From positions 1 through 64,000 of the forward strand of contig CALUSL010000006.1 of the NCBI GenBank assembly GCA_944323425.1: DNA of 64,000 nt, in the 5' to 3' direction. This DNA comes from Candidatus Gastranaerophilales bacterium (GTDB lineage: Bacteria > Cyanobacteriota > Vampirovibrionia > Gastranaerophilales > Gastranaerophilaceae). The notes beneath the pieces were generated by a model, which was given only the letters and a program-made list of their open reading frames with translations, was not told the origin of the DNA and did no database searches. Made by a program: the position numbers and the translations under genes. Of the stretch, positions 50,541 to 60,326 are shown piece by piece (the first letter of the stretch is position 1; each line of letters starts with the position of its first letter).

Positions 50541-51869
50541 ATGTACAACCGTGAAGACATACTAGAAACAATCAGGGATAAAAATATCGAATCAATAGCC
50601 CTGCAGTTTACTGATATAAGAGGGCAAATAAAAAACCTGATGCTGCCATCCTCCAGGATAAACGAAGTTTTAAATAACGAAATTGCATTTGACGGATCAT
50701 CAGTTTCCGGATTCAGAGAAAATGAGACAATGGATCTTGTATTCTATCCGGACATCAGCACATTCAAAGTATACCCCGACAACATACCGAAACTAAGAAA
50801 CACGGCTCGTTTTATCTGTGATATTTACAACGCTGACGGCACACCGTTCGAAGGATGTCCGCGCTGCAATTTAAAAAAGATTATAGCCAGAATGGAATCT
50901 GATTACGGATACACGATGAACATCGGTCCGGAAATAGAATTCTTTTTGTTTAAAACAGATGAAAACAACAATATTTTGAACAATGTTTTCAACCACGTCG
51001 GATATTACGACCTGAATTCAGAAGAAAATATAGAAGAAGTTTTGAATCAGATGGTCATTGCAATGGAACAGATGGGGCTGGAGTTTGACGCAATCCACCA
51101 TGAAGCCGCACCGCTCCAGTTCGAAGTGGATCTGGAATATGACAATATACTAAAAACAGCAGACAACCTTATGACCTTCAAATATATTGCAAAAATGACC
51201 GCAGGCATGTTCGGTTTTACTGCTTCGTTTATGCCCAAACCACTTTTCGGAGTCAACGGCTCGGGTCTGCACCTGAACATATCTCTCGATAAAAACGGAG
51301 AAAACGCATTTTTCCAAAAAGACAATATCTACCAGCTCTCAAATGAGGCTCTGTATTCAGTAGGCTCTTTACTGAAAAACATAAACGGGATTACTGCCGT
51401 CTTAAACCCAACAGTAAACAGTTACAAAAGACTGGTCAGGGATTATGAAGCTCCGGTGTATCTGGCTTGGTCGGTAGTCACGAGAAGTGCGCTCGTTAGA
51501 ATCCCTCAGAAAAGAGGCTCCGCAACAAGACTGGAACTCCGTTCTCCGGATTTCAGCACAAATCCTTATCTTTCTTTTGCTGTACTGCTGCAGACTTGTA
51601 TTGACGGAATAAGAAACAGGGTAGATCCGCCCAAACCAATGGAAAAAAATCTGTTTCTGCTCTCCTCAAACGAAATAAAAATGAGAAAAATAAAAAGCCT
51701 CCCGCGCAACATGTTTTCAGCTCTTGAAAATTTTGAGAAAAGTATGCTCTCACGCGCGGCACTCGGAGACTATATTTTTGAAGAATTTTTGAAAACAAAA
51801 AGAAAAGAATGGAAATTATACAGAAAACAGGTCACACCGTGGGAAATCAAAAATTATATGGACGTGTAA
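50541..51869 (+). CDS. glnA: Glutamine synthetase, type I
   Basis: Makes glutamine from glutamate, ammonia and ATP. The 442-residue length and motifs match GSI: DGSSVSGFRENETMDL, PEIEFFLF, NGSGLHLNISL, RIPQKRGSATRLELRSPDFSTNPY (in parts) and the ATP/metal residues. The C-terminus (KRKEWKLYRKQVTPWEIKNY) and the absence of the NLYDLP adenylylation site put it in the GSI-alpha class, usually controlled by feedback or protein binding rather than adenylylation. The start lies directly after a -10 box, so the mRNA seems leaderless. It is followed by a glutamate-synthase-type gene, forming a nitrogen-assimilation pair. Confidence 0.96.
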   Translation: MYNREDILETIRDKNIESIALQFTDIRGQIKNLMLPSSRINEVLNNEIAFDGSSVSGFRENETMDLVFYPDISTFKVYPDNIPKLRNTARFICDIYNADGTPFEGCPRCNLKKIIARMESDYGYTMNIGPEIEFFLFKTDENNNILNNVFNHVGYYDLNSEENIEEVLNQMVIAMEQMGLEFDAIHHEAAPLQFEVDLEYDNILKTADNLMTFKYIAKMTAGMFGFTASFMPKPLFGVNGSGLHLNISLDKNGENAFFQKDNIYQLSNEALYSVGSLLKNINGITAVLNPTVNSYKRLVRDYEAPVYLAWSVVTRSALVRIPQKRGSATRLELRSPDFSTNPYLSFAVLLQTCIDGIRNRVDPPKPMEKNLFLLSSNEIKMRKIKSLPRNMFSALENFEKSMLSRAALGDYIFEEFLKTKRKEWKLYRKQVTPWEIKNYMDV

Positions 51870-51926
51870 ACATAACAAAATTTTTATTATATAATTTTTA
51901 CGGGTACTTATGGAGTTAAAATAAAA

Positions 51927-53306
51927 ATGGAAAAAGTAGAAAGACAACATCCAAAAGAACAGGATCCTAAAGTCAGAAGAACAAATTTTGATGCGGTTGA
52001 AAGCAATTTCACACCCGAACAGGCAAAACTTGAAGCATCAAGATGCCTGAACTGCAAAAATCCGCGCTGCGTTCAGGGATGCCCTGTTAATATAAAAATT
52101 CCTGATTTTATTCAGGCAATAAAAGAAGACAATCTCGAAAAAGCCGGAGATATAATAAGAGAAACGAGCCTTCTGCCCTCTGTATGCGGCAGAGTATGCC
52201 CGCAGGAAAGACAGTGCGAAGGCAACTGCGTTCTCGGTATAAAAGGAAAATCCGTAGCCATAGGCGCACTCGAAAGATACGTCGGAGACAACACAGATGC
52301 AAAAAACAACATCCAGCCAGAAAAAGGCAAAAAAGTTGCAATAGTAGGCTCTGGATGTGCCGGTATTACAGCAGCTGCCGACCTGAGAAAACTCGGCTAT
52401 GAGGTAACGGTTTTTGAAGCATTGCACAAACTCGGCGGTGTTTTAAGATACGGCATCCCTCCGTTCAGACTTCCGAGAACAGTTCTGGACAGAGAACTTA
52501 ATTCGCTTAAAAACATAGGTGTTAAGTTCTTCAAAAATGTCATTGTCGGAAAATCAATAACAATTAACCAGCTAAAAGAAGAAGGTTATGACGCAATATT
52601 TCTCTGCTCCGGTGCAGGATTGCCCAAAATGCTCGGAGTCCCGGGAGAAAACCTCAACGGTGTATACAGTGCAAACGAATTTCTGACAAGGGTAAACCTC
52701 ATGCACGCAAACAGCCCTGACACACCGACCCCGTTAAAAGTCGGAAAACGTGCGGCTATCATAGGCGGCGGAAACGTTGCGATGGATGCAGCAAGAACCG
52801 CGGTGCGTGTAGGATATGAAGATGTTTATATTGTATATAGAAGAACTGAAGCCGAACTGCCGGCAAGGCTTGAAGAAATCAGACACGCAAAAGAAGAAGG
52901 CGTAATATTCAAATTTCTTCACTCTCCTGTCGAAATTCTCGGAGAAGACGGTTATGCAAAAACGCTCAGACTCGAAATTATGGAGCTGGGAGAACCCGAC
53001 GAAAGCGGAAGAAGAAAACCAGTACCCACCGGAAAAACAGAAGATATGGAATTTGATACAATAATCGTCGCTCTTGGAACAGGTCCGAACCCGATTATTC
53101 AAAAGTCAGCCGAGAACGAAGGTCTCGATCTGGAAACAAACCAGCGTGGTTATATAATCGTAAATCCTGAAACCGGAGAAACTTCCATCAAAGGAGTATA
53201 TGCAGGCGGTGACGTTGCGCCGGTAGGCGAATCCAACGCTATCAACGCTATGGGAGCCGGAAAACGGGCAGCAAAAGCAATCGATGAATATTTAAAAAGT
53301 TTATAA
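51927..53306 (+). CDS. Glutamate synthase small chain-like flavoprotein (or NfnB-type)
   Basis: A 459-residue protein of the GltD/GltA class. The N-terminus has Cys-rich iron-sulfur motifs (RCLNCKNPRCVQGCP and VCGRVCPQERQCEGNCV). FAD (VAIVGSGCAGITAA) and NAD(P)H (AAIIGGGNVAMDAART) Rossmann motifs follow, and the segment GDVAPVGESNAINAMGAGKRAA is near the end. The archaeal/Clostridium-type homotetrameric glutamate synthase and the NfnB subunit of NAD(P) transhydrogenase share this layout. No large glutamate synthase chain is near, and neighbour glnA fits the glutamate role; NfnB remains possible. The start has GGAG 11 bases upstream. Confidence 0.9.
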   Translation: MEKVERQHPKEQDPKVRRTNFDAVESNFTPEQAKLEASRCLNCKNPRCVQGCPVNIKIPDFIQAIKEDNLEKAGDIIRETSLLPSVCGRVCPQERQCEGNCVLGIKGKSVAIGALERYVGDNTDAKNNIQPEKGKKVAIVGSGCAGITAAADLRKLGYEVTVFEALHKLGGVLRYGIPPFRLPRTVLDRELNSLKNIGVKFFKNVIVGKSITINQLKEEGYDAIFLCSGAGLPKMLGVPGENLNGVYSANEFLTRVNLMHANSPDTPTPLKVGKRAAIIGGGNVAMDAARTAVRVGYEDVYIVYRRTEAELPARLEEIRHAKEEGVIFKFLHSPVEILGEDGYAKTLRLEIMELGEPDESGRRKPVPTGKTEDMEFDTIIVALGTGPNPIIQKSAENEGLDLETNQRGYIIVNPETGETSIKGVYAGGDVAPVGESNAINAMGAGKRAAKAIDEYLKSL

Positions 53307-53311
53307 ATATT

Positions 53312-53338
53312 AAGCCCGCAGATTTGCGGGCTTTTAAT
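53312..53338 (+). terminator. Rho-independent terminator of the glnA unit
   Basis: The stem AAGCCCGCA/TGCGGGCTT with a 4-base loop is followed by a short T-run. Confidence 0.85.
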
Positions 53339-53354
53339 TATCTATTTTTTGAAT

Positions 53355-53360
53355 TAAAAT
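53355..53360 (+). promoter_or_regulatory. -10 box giving a probable leaderless mRNA
   Basis: TAAAAT lies 6 bases before the ATG at 53367, and no ribosome site is present. The -35 region is weak. Confidence 0.5.
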
Positions 53361-53366
53361 TTAGAT

Positions 53367-53600
53367 ATGGGAAAGGCTAAAAAACGGAATTTTTACAGTT
53401 GTACTAAAGGGAATTTGTCACTCAACGGAACACTGAAACGAGAAGATGCGGTAATCCACGTTATAGAACGTTTCAAACAGAATGATTTTGGAGAGGATAC
53501 AAAATCCGTTATTACCCTTTTTGGCATTACCGCCGAAGAATTGGCGGAAGCCGGTGCTGCATACGAAGATTTGCTTGCGCTAAAGGCTCTTTTTATATAA
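53367..53600 (+). CDS. Small soluble protein of unknown function
   Basis: A 77-residue protein with basic N-terminus (MGKAKKRNFYSCTKG) and an acidic helical C-terminus (ITAEELAEAGAAYEDLLALK). No signal peptide or membrane segment. I recognise no family. It lies between the glnA terminator and the kinase gene, and is probably transcribed from its own promoter without a leader. Possible small regulator; nothing in the sequence proves it. Confidence 0.65.
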   Translation: MGKAKKRNFYSCTKGNLSLNGTLKREDAVIHVIERFKQNDFGEDTKSVITLFGITAEELAEAGAAYEDLLALKALFI

Positions 53601-53622
53601 AAAATAAATTATTTTAAACAAT

Positions 53623-53652
53623 TTGTTTATAAAACTTTGAAAATGTGATAAT
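53623..53652 (+). promoter_or_regulatory. Extended -10 promoter of the PAS-kinase gene
   Basis: TTGTTT (53623-53628), an 18-base spacer and GATAAT (53647-53652) with an upstream TG give an extended -10. The predicted start is about 19 bases before the ATG at 53678, which excludes a longer in-frame start at 53645. Confidence 0.65.
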
Positions 53653-53677
53653 ATTTAACAGTATTGTGAGACGTTAT

Positions 53678-54826
53678 ATGAATTTACTATCATTATTTTT
53701 TAAACCGGCAAAGACCGATGATATACCTTTTGAATATTACCCTGAAGCAATGATGATGATATCAACATCAGGAGAAATCTTACAGGCAAACCAGAAACTG
53801 CTTGATATTTTCAAAATGACACCGGAAGAGTTTGATACAGCAGAACTGTTTAATATGTTTGACGGCGGATACAAACTCATCGAAGGACTGGCTGACACAG
53901 GAACCTGTACAATAGTCCGCTCGAAATTGAATCCGGAAGATGAGCTGTATCTGGAAATTATGGCATCGAGAATGCCCGTCCGGGACAGAATCCTCATCAC
54001 GGTCAGAGACGAAACAAGTTCGCAAAAAATGCTCAGCAAATTGATGTTCGAACACGAATATCTGACAAAACACACAAAAAACAAAGATGTTTATCTCTCA
54101 AAAATTTCCAATGAATTGACCTCTCCGCTGCATTCGGTTGTCGGTTTTTCTCAGGCAATTCTTGAAGGTCTGGGCGGTGACGTCAATGAAAAGCAGGAAA
54201 AATACCTGAAAATAATCAACAAAAATTCCGAACAGCTTCTCGAGCTTATGCAAAAACTTATCGATTATACAAAGCTGGAAGCAGGTCTGTATGATTACAA
54301 TCTGAAAATGTTTGATTTCGTAACGTTGATTACGAATGTATTTAACGAATACAAACTCAAAGCCGAACAGAAAAAGCTTGTTTTGACAGTTGATTTAAAC
54401 GGACTTTTAAAAAGAAGCTGCTACAGCGACGAAGCACTGATAAAACAGGTTATTACTGTACTCATCGAAAATGCGATAAACAATACTGATAAAGGCGCAA
54501 TCAGAGTAGCTGTAAGCACTCCGAATATTGAAATAGTCAAAGCAGCAGGTCTGGTTGTAATGCCGGAAACAGGCGATAAAACATATATGATGTTTCAGGT
54601 AACAGACGGCAGCGAAGGACTCAGCGAAGATGAAATGTACACGGCATTTGACCCGTATGCAAATGCTGATGACGATATTTCAAAAAAATCTTTGATAAGA
54701 GGGCTTTCTCTCGGGATTATTTACCATTTTATACGCATATTAAAAGGAAAAATGTGGGTTTCTTCTGAAGAAGGCGAGGGAACAACATACTCATTCATTA
54801 TCCCGAGTGAAAAAATAGGTATTTAG
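53678..54826 (+). CDS. PAS-domain histidine-kinase-like protein lacking the phospho-acceptor His
   Basis: A 382-residue cytoplasmic protein with a PAS-like domain (about 18-115), a dimerisation helix region and an HATPase domain. In the H-box the expected HELRTPL reads NELTSPLHSVVGF, so the phospho-acceptor His is replaced by Asn145. The N-box (VLIENAINNTDKGAI), the G1 region (VTDGSEGLSEDEM) and the G2-like RGLSLGIIYHF are partly conserved. It may bind ATP but probably cannot autophosphorylate in the usual way. A His a few residues later (PLHS) is not in register. No membrane segment and no adjacent response regulator. It sits in an apparent unit with the MalK-type ATPase, 3 bases downstream. 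Confidence 0.88.
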   Translation: MNLLSLFFKPAKTDDIPFEYYPEAMMMISTSGEILQANQKLLDIFKMTPEEFDTAELFNMFDGGYKLIEGLADTGTCTIVRSKLNPEDELYLEIMASRMPVRDRILITVRDETSSQKMLSKLMFEHEYLTKHTKNKDVYLSKISNELTSPLHSVVGFSQAILEGLGGDVNEKQEKYLKIINKNSEQLLELMQKLIDYTKLEAGLYDYNLKMFDFVTLITNVFNEYKLKAEQKKLVLTVDLNGLLKRSCYSDEALIKQVITVLIENAINNTDKGAIRVAVSTPNIEIVKAAGLVVMPETGDKTYMMFQVTDGSEGLSEDEMYTAFDPYANADDDISKKSLIRGLSLGIIYHFIRILKGKMWVSSEEGEGTTYSFIIPSEKIGI

Positions 54827-54829
54827 CGG

Positions 54830-55921
54830 ATGGCAAATGTTGAACTCAAAAATGTAGTCAAAAAATATGACGAAAAGGTTATTATCGATGATGTAAGCCT
54901 CTTCGTTAAAGACAAAGAGTTTCTTGTGCTTGTCGGCTCATCCGGATGCGGAAAATCTACGATACTCAGAATGATTGCAGGACTTGAGGACATAACCGCA
55001 GGCGAAATATTTATTGATGGAAAATGTGTTAATAACGTACACCCGAAAGACAGAGACATAGCTTTTGTTTTCCAGAATTACGCACTTTATCCGCATATGA
55101 CAGTGTATGAAAACATTGCATTTCCGCTTAAAATGAGAAATTATCCAAAACAGGAAATCGAAAAAAAAGTACTGGAAGCCGCGAAAATACTGGATTTGGA
55201 ACCTTATTTAAAAAGAAAACCGAAACAGCTCTCCGGCGGACAAAGACAGAGAGTCGCTCTCGGACGTGCAATAGTAAGGAATCCTAAAGTCTTTTTGATG
55301 GATGAACCTCTGTCAAACCTTGATGCAAAACTCAGAGTGCAAATGCGCTCGGAAATTAAAAAACTGCATGAAAAACTCAGGACTACTTTTATTTATGTAA
55401 CCCACGACCAGACAGAAGCTCTGACGATGGGAGACAGAATTGTTGTTCTTGACAAAGGTAAAATTCAACAGATAGATGAACCGGAAAAGATATACAATTC
55501 TCCTGCGAATACTTTCGTAGGCGGTTTCTTAGGTTCGCCGTCCATGAATTTCATACCGGTAAAACTTCAGGAAAATGAAATAGTCATGAATGGTATCAGA
55601 ATAAAAATGACAGAAGCGCAGCACAGGGCACTCAACGGAAGAACAAACTTTATTGTTGGTATACGTCCGGAAAAAATGGACACTATCTTTTCAGACGAAG
55701 AAAATATTTATGAAATAGGTGCGAAAGTAGATATTTCAGAAATGCTCGGCAGCGAAAAAATTGCATATTTTGATATTAACGGTGCAAAATGTTCAGCAAA
55801 ACTCGACGCAAGAAAAGAATTTGCTACTTCGATAACCCTTCGAGTCAACCGGAATGATTTTCTATTTTTCGATGCAGCAACAAATGAACGAATTTATATA
55901 AGTTCTTCTAATATTGCATAG
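54830..55921 (+). CDS. MalK/UgpC-type ABC transporter ATPase
   Basis: A 363-residue ATP-binding protein of the MalK/UgpC class: Walker A GSSGCGKS (36-43), signature LSGGQRQ (134-140), Walker B FLMDEP (155-160), then a TOBE-type C-terminal domain (about 240-363). Such ATPases drive uptake of maltose, glycerol-3-phosphate or other sugars and may be shared by several systems. No binding protein or permease is in the window, so the substrate is unknown. It is 3 bases after the kinase-like gene. Some MalK proteins also regulate sensor proteins, which could explain that pairing, but this is inference. Confidence 0.93.
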   Translation: MANVELKNVVKKYDEKVIIDDVSLFVKDKEFLVLVGSSGCGKSTILRMIAGLEDITAGEIFIDGKCVNNVHPKDRDIAFVFQNYALYPHMTVYENIAFPLKMRNYPKQEIEKKVLEAAKILDLEPYLKRKPKQLSGGQRQRVALGRAIVRNPKVFLMDEPLSNLDAKLRVQMRSEIKKLHEKLRTTFIYVTHDQTEALTMGDRIVVLDKGKIQQIDEPEKIYNSPANTFVGGFLGSPSMNFIPVKLQENEIVMNGIRIKMTEAQHRALNGRTNFIVGIRPEKMDTIFSDEENIYEIGAKVDISEMLGSEKIAYFDINGAKCSAKLDARKEFATSITLRVNRNDFLFFDAATNERIYISSSNIA

Positions 55922-55949
55922 TTTTGTAGCCCCTTTTATACAAATATGA

Positions 55950-55955
55950 TAAAAT
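55950..55955 (+). promoter_or_regulatory. -10 box giving a probable leaderless mRNA
   Basis: TAAAAT ends 6 bases before the ATG at 55962. No ribosome-binding site is present in between. Confidence 0.55.
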
Positions 55956-55961
55956 ACTTGC

Positions 55962-58421
55962 ATGGATAGGATTTTGGAAAAACAGCAAAAAATGTATGAA
56001 CTGCTGAAAGCAAAAGCACAAGGAAACTTTATTTTAACAGAATCACTTGACTCCATAAGCAGGATTGCCGAATTCATTCTGGACGAACAAAATGATTTCT
56101 GCCTGATAAAATCAAAATCAGGATGCTTCAAAACGGAAATGACGAATTTCGTTCTGGACAACACCGAAGAAAAAACTCTCGTTTTCAGATTCAAATTTTT
56201 TGAAGCCTCCACTGTTGATGATATATTTCTGAGCTTTTTCAATGACTTAAAGCACTACTACAGGCTCGGTCTAATTAGTATTCCAAAAATTGAAACCCAT
56301 TCCCTTGTACAAAAAATATCTAACTTCTTCTCTCACACAAACAGGAATGTAGTTGTATTTTTTGATTCGTTAGAGAATATTACAGAGAAAAACAGACCGC
56401 ATATTGTAAGCTTTATCGAGTACCTATCCAAATTAAAAAACATAAAAATTATAGGCGCAGTAAATGATTCAGTACCGATTAATACGGATACACAGGTTTT
56501 TACGATTGACATACCGCCTTTTAGTGAAAACCAGACAGAAAAGCTTTTTGAGTACAACGGAATTTCTTTTTCCCGGAAAGAAGTAAGGACACTATACGAA
56601 GACATAGACGGTGATATAAATTTTGTTTTTTATACCTCAAGTATAGCCAAAACGCTTAACATCTCAATAGAAAGGCTTTATTCCGAATACAAATCAAAAA
56701 ATCTGAGTTTCAAAAATTTTATCCTGCAAAAACTAACTTCGCTTGTTCCCGACAAATACAAAAAGACATTGCAGCTGCTTGCCGTTATAAATACCGGACT
56801 CACAGAAGAATTTTTGCTCAACTACGGACTGATAACAAAAGAACAGCTCGGCTATTTTATAGAAAAACTTATTATTTCAAAAGAAAACGGGCTTTTGTTC
56901 CTGAAACCTGAAATAAAGCATTATGTCTACGGGATTATTCCTCATTTTGACAAAATAAAACTGCACAAATTTCTTCTTGATTTTTACAACGCAGAACTTC
57001 CGCAAAAACCGGCAAAACGACTGCTTCCTCTCTCCAGAGAAACAATGCGCTCACAGATTGCATACCACAGTGCACTGCTGCCGGCTGAAATGCCTAAGAA
57101 AAAGCAGGATATTAACGCATCACTGCTGACATACATGAGCGGAAATACAGACTGGAAAATAAACAGGAGCCTTGCCGCAAAAAAACCGAGAATTCCTCTG
57201 CCAAGAAAAAATCATCCGGAAAAACCTCCGGAAATGCCTAAAGAAGAAACCGTCGAAAGCAAATACAAGCTAACTCAGGAAGAGCTTGCACTTCTCGGAA
57301 TTCCCGTAGATTTAAACAAAGAAGGCGCAAACAGAGGCTCTCAGGAACAAGTTCAGCAGGCTCCGGTCGAAAAAATTATTGATTTGAAAGAGATACTTGA
57401 TGAAGCAAAAACGCTTGAGCACGAACATGAATACGTTGAGGCGTATGAAAAATACTTGCTTGCATACGAAAACAAGCGTTCAAGAAATTATCAAGAACTG
57501 CTCGGCGAAATACTCAGCGGTTTAATCAACTGTGCACAAAAAAACAGCAATATAGATTCGGCAATTCTATACAGCAACAGGCTGATAGAGTACTACCGGC
57601 AACAAAACGACAAAGACAGCGCAAACCTTGCACTTCTGGCTCTCGGTAAAATATACAAAGAATCATACAAATACACAGCAGCGCGGCGCATATACGAAGG
57701 ATTTATCCAAAACCCCGATTCCTGTTCAAATAGCATAATAGGATATTCTTACATTGCACTTGCGGAAATAGAAGAAGATTCCTCAAATCTTGAAAAGTCA
57801 GTTCTATACTATCAAAAAGCTTTCCAGATGGCTTCAGTAATTCACAATTCCGCATTTCTTGCCGAAGCTTATTTCAAATATGCACTGATTCTCGATGACA
57901 ATGCACAGCTGGAAATGGCGAAAAAATACTATGAAAAATGCACTGAAATAAAAGAAGAAAATCCATATCTGTCATCAGCTTATACAAATCTTGCAGAAAT
58001 ATACAAAGAACGCGGCAATGTGAAAGAATGCGCAATGAATTACAACAGTGCACTGAAAATAGATTTAGAAAATACAAATTACGACGGAATTTATTATATC
58101 TGTACAGAATTGGCGGCAATTTTCAAGAAAAGAGATCTTGAAAAATCACTCAACTACACGCTGAAAGCACTCTCCTGCGCAAAAAGGCTGAATGAAAAAT
58201 TTTATATTATTTCTTCTTATACAAAAGCAGGCGAATGTTATTATGAAATGAGAAATTTTGAAAAGTCCTTTAAAGCATTTATACTCGCAAAAAAAATATC
58301 AGAAAAAGAGGGGATAATTCCTGATAATATTGATATAATAGAAAAAAGGACAAAAGAGCTGAATATGATGCTCGAAGACGACGTTATTAAGAGAATACTG
58401 GAAACAACAAATGCAATTTGA
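55962..58421 (+). CDS. NTPase-like protein with C-terminal TPR array
   Basis: An 819-residue soluble protein. The first 300 residues resemble a STAND/AAA-like NTPase: a P-loop-like KSKSGCFKTEMTN near residue 50, a strand NVVVFFDSLEN as Walker B, and a helical segment after it. The P-loop lacks the usual GxxxxGK[ST] spacing, so activity is uncertain. A charged Pro-rich linker (about 400-460) follows, and residues 480-819 form TPR units (NLALLALGKIYKES, AYTNLAEIYKERGN, KSLNYTLKALSCAK). It could be a signalling scaffold of STAND type. It overlaps rsmG by 11 bases, so the two are co-translated. Confidence 0.85.
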   Translation: MDRILEKQQKMYELLKAKAQGNFILTESLDSISRIAEFILDEQNDFCLIKSKSGCFKTEMTNFVLDNTEEKTLVFRFKFFEASTVDDIFLSFFNDLKHYYRLGLISIPKIETHSLVQKISNFFSHTNRNVVVFFDSLENITEKNRPHIVSFIEYLSKLKNIKIIGAVNDSVPINTDTQVFTIDIPPFSENQTEKLFEYNGISFSRKEVRTLYEDIDGDINFVFYTSSIAKTLNISIERLYSEYKSKNLSFKNFILQKLTSLVPDKYKKTLQLLAVINTGLTEEFLLNYGLITKEQLGYFIEKLIISKENGLLFLKPEIKHYVYGIIPHFDKIKLHKFLLDFYNAELPQKPAKRLLPLSRETMRSQIAYHSALLPAEMPKKKQDINASLLTYMSGNTDWKINRSLAAKKPRIPLPRKNHPEKPPEMPKEETVESKYKLTQEELALLGIPVDLNKEGANRGSQEQVQQAPVEKIIDLKEILDEAKTLEHEHEYVEAYEKYLLAYENKRSRNYQELLGEILSGLINCAQKNSNIDSAILYSNRLIEYYRQQNDKDSANLALLALGKIYKESYKYTAARRIYEGFIQNPDSCSNSIIGYSYIALAEIEEDSSNLEKSVLYYQKAFQMASVIHNSAFLAEAYFKYALILDDNAQLEMAKKYYEKCTEIKEENPYLSSAYTNLAEIYKERGNVKECAMNYNSALKIDLENTNYDGIYYICTELAAIFKKRDLEKSLNYTLKALSCAKRLNEKFYIISSYTKAGECYYEMRNFEKSFKAFILAKKISEKEGIIPDNIDIIEKRTKELNMMLEDDVIKRILETTNAI

Positions 58422-59124
58422 TTCATTACAAACAGAACTCCACCTTGACTGCAAGGTAAAAGACCGCACAAAGCTTAATGACTTTATTTCGGTTTTTAAA
58501 ATTTACAATGCACACACAAACCTTGTCAGCAAAAATGATGAAAACGTACTGTTTGAGAAACATATTTTTGATTCACTGGCGCTGAATCTTTTTCTCGAAA
58601 AGAATAACCTGCAGAACGAAAAACTAAAACTTCTGGATATCGGCTCAGGTGGCGGGTTTCCTGCGATTCCGGTCGCTGTATTCTTTAAAAATTTTGAGAT
58701 TTATCCGCTGGATTCTATTGCGAAAAAAATCGGTTTTATTGAACTTGCAAAAAAAGAACTTATGCTCGAAAATCTTCATCCTCTGTGCATGAGAGTTGAA
58801 AATTTTGAGGAAGAAAAAAGGGAATTTTTTGATATTGCCGTGTCCAGAGCCGTAGCACCGTTGAATATAATACTCGAATATGCACTGCCTTTCATAAAAA
58901 AAGACGGATGGTTTGTTGCGTACAAATCAAAAAACAGCCCCGAAGAAATTCAAAACGCCAAAAATGCAATGCAAATCCTCGGCGGCAGAGTAGAAGATAT
59001 TATAAAATATAATCTGCCTCTGGATACAGATTATACAAGAGAGCTGGTCATAATAAAAAAGACAGAAACAACCCCTTCAAAATACCCCAGAAAAACCCAG
59101 TCAATCAAAAAAGCCCCGCTATAA
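58411..59124 (+). CDS. rsmG: 16S rRNA (guanine-527-N7) methyltransferase
   Basis: RsmG/GidB methylates G527 of 16S rRNA using SAM. The 237-residue protein has the motif LLDIGSGGGFPAIPVAV (I), followed by IYPLDSIAKKIGFIELAKKE (II) and VSRAVAPLNIILEY (IV), all typical. The start codon is inside the end of the upstream TPR gene (ATG within GCAATTTGA), so translation is coupled. The last 20 residues are a basic tail. It converges on leuB without a clear terminator between. Confidence 0.95.
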   Translation: MQFDSLQTELHLDCKVKDRTKLNDFISVFKIYNAHTNLVSKNDENVLFEKHIFDSLALNLFLEKNNLQNEKLKLLDIGSGGGFPAIPVAVFFKNFEIYPLDSIAKKIGFIELAKKELMLENLHPLCMRVENFEEEKREFFDIAVSRAVAPLNIILEYALPFIKKDGWFVAYKSKNSPEEIQNAKNAMQILGGRVEDIIKYNLPLDTDYTRELVIIKKTETTPSKYPRKTQSIKKAPL

Positions 59125-59189
59125 AAAAGAGCAGAGCAAATTTGACAGGTATGAATATTCTCTGACAGATTCTCTAAATGAGCGGACAT

Positions 59190-60269
59190 CTATGAAAGTA
59201 TTGCCTGAGCAATAAGAGTACCCATTCTTTCTGTACCTATGATTGTTGAACCTTCTGATTTTATATCAGGAGTCCGATATCCGGCTTTTAATACTGATTT
59301 CACAGCATTTTCAATAGCGAGTGCAGCTTCGTCATTATCAAAGCTGTATTTAAGCATCATTGAAGCAGAGAGTATTGTCGCAATCGGATTCACAACATCT
59401 TTACCCTTTAAATCCGGAGCAGAACCGTGTATCGGCTCATACATACCCAGTTTTGTATCAGAAAGGCTTGCACTCGGAAGCATTCCCAGAGACCCGGGCA
59501 ACATAGAAGCTTCATCTGAAAGAATATCGCCAAAAATGTTTCCTGTCACAATTGTGTCAAACTGTTTTGGAGCGCGGATTATCTGCATTGCTGCATTATC
59601 AACATACATATGAGACAACTCAACCTCCGGATACTGTTTAGAAACACGAATTACAACTTCGCGCCAGAGCCTTGAAACATCCAGAACATTCGCTTTGTCA
59701 ACAGAGCATAGACGTTTTGTTCGTTTCATTGCCGTTTTAAAAGCAACATGTGCAATACGCTCCACTTCATCTTCATAGTAAATCATATTATTGTATCCGG
59801 CATTTCTGCCATCTATAACCCCAACACCTCTGGGTTCTCCAAAATACACATCACCGGTCAGTTCTCTGATAATCATTATATCAACGCCGTTAACAATTTC
59901 GGGTTTTAACGGAGATGAAGAAACAAGTTCTTCATAAACAATCGCCGGACGCAGATTCGCAAAAAGATTCAAAGCTTTTCTTATGCCGAGAAGAGCTTTT
60001 TCCGGACGGACTTCAGGAGGGAGCGTATCATATTTCCAGTCGCCTACTGCGCCGAGGAAAACCGCATCAGATGATTTTGCAAGCGATACAGTTTCTTCAG
60101 GAAGCGGGGTTCCCGTTTTTTCGTATGCACAGCCGCCAATCAACGCTTTTTCATACTCAAATTTTATACCGAATTTTTCTCCCGCAGCGTTTAAAACTTT
60201 TACTCCCTGCGCCACAACCTCGGGTCCGATACCGTCACCGCCGAGTAGTGCTATTTTGTATTCTTTCAT
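59190..60269 (-). CDS. leuB: 3-isopropylmalate dehydrogenase
   Basis: Oxidises 3-isopropylmalate with NAD in leucine synthesis. The 359-residue enzyme has [14 protein letters not shown] at the N-terminus, the substrate residues in [16 protein letters not shown], the metal and catalytic segment [10 protein letters not shown] with [24 protein letters not shown], and [10 protein letters not shown] near the end. The start follows CAGGAG. It is not linked to leuC, which is about 53 kb away; the pathway is scattered. Confidence 0.96.
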   Translation of the reverse strand: MKEYKIALLGGDGIGPEVVAQGVKVLNAAGEKFGIKFEYEKALIGGCAYEKTGTPLPEETVSLAKSSDAVFLGAVGDWKYDTLPPEVRPEKALLGIRKALNLFANLRPAIVYEELVSSSPLKPEIVNGVDIMIIRELTGDVYFGEPRGVGVIDGRNAGYNNMIYYEDEVERIAHVAFKTAMKRTKRLCSVDKANVLDVSRLWREVVIRVSKQYPEVELSHMYVDNAAMQIIRAPKQFDTIVTGNIFGDILSDEASMLPGSLGMLPSASLSDTKLGMYEPIHGSAPDLKGKDVVNPIATILSASMMLKYSFDNDEAALAIENAVKSVLKAGYRTPDIKSEGSTIIGTERMGTLIAQAILS

Positions 60270-60326
60270 AATAAACTCCTGTTTTGTTTAGTGAAACCAG
60301 CCGATTTTATTCAACAAAATTCATAA

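Noticed and set aside
51927-53306. Considered as NfnB transhydrogenase subunit
   Set aside because: Layout fits both; glnA next door favours the glutamate-synthase-type role, so the call was left as GltD-like with NfnB as an alternative.
53645-53677. In-frame GTG start 11 codons upstream of the kinase-like gene
   Set aside because: It overlaps the extended -10 box, so it would lie before the transcription start.
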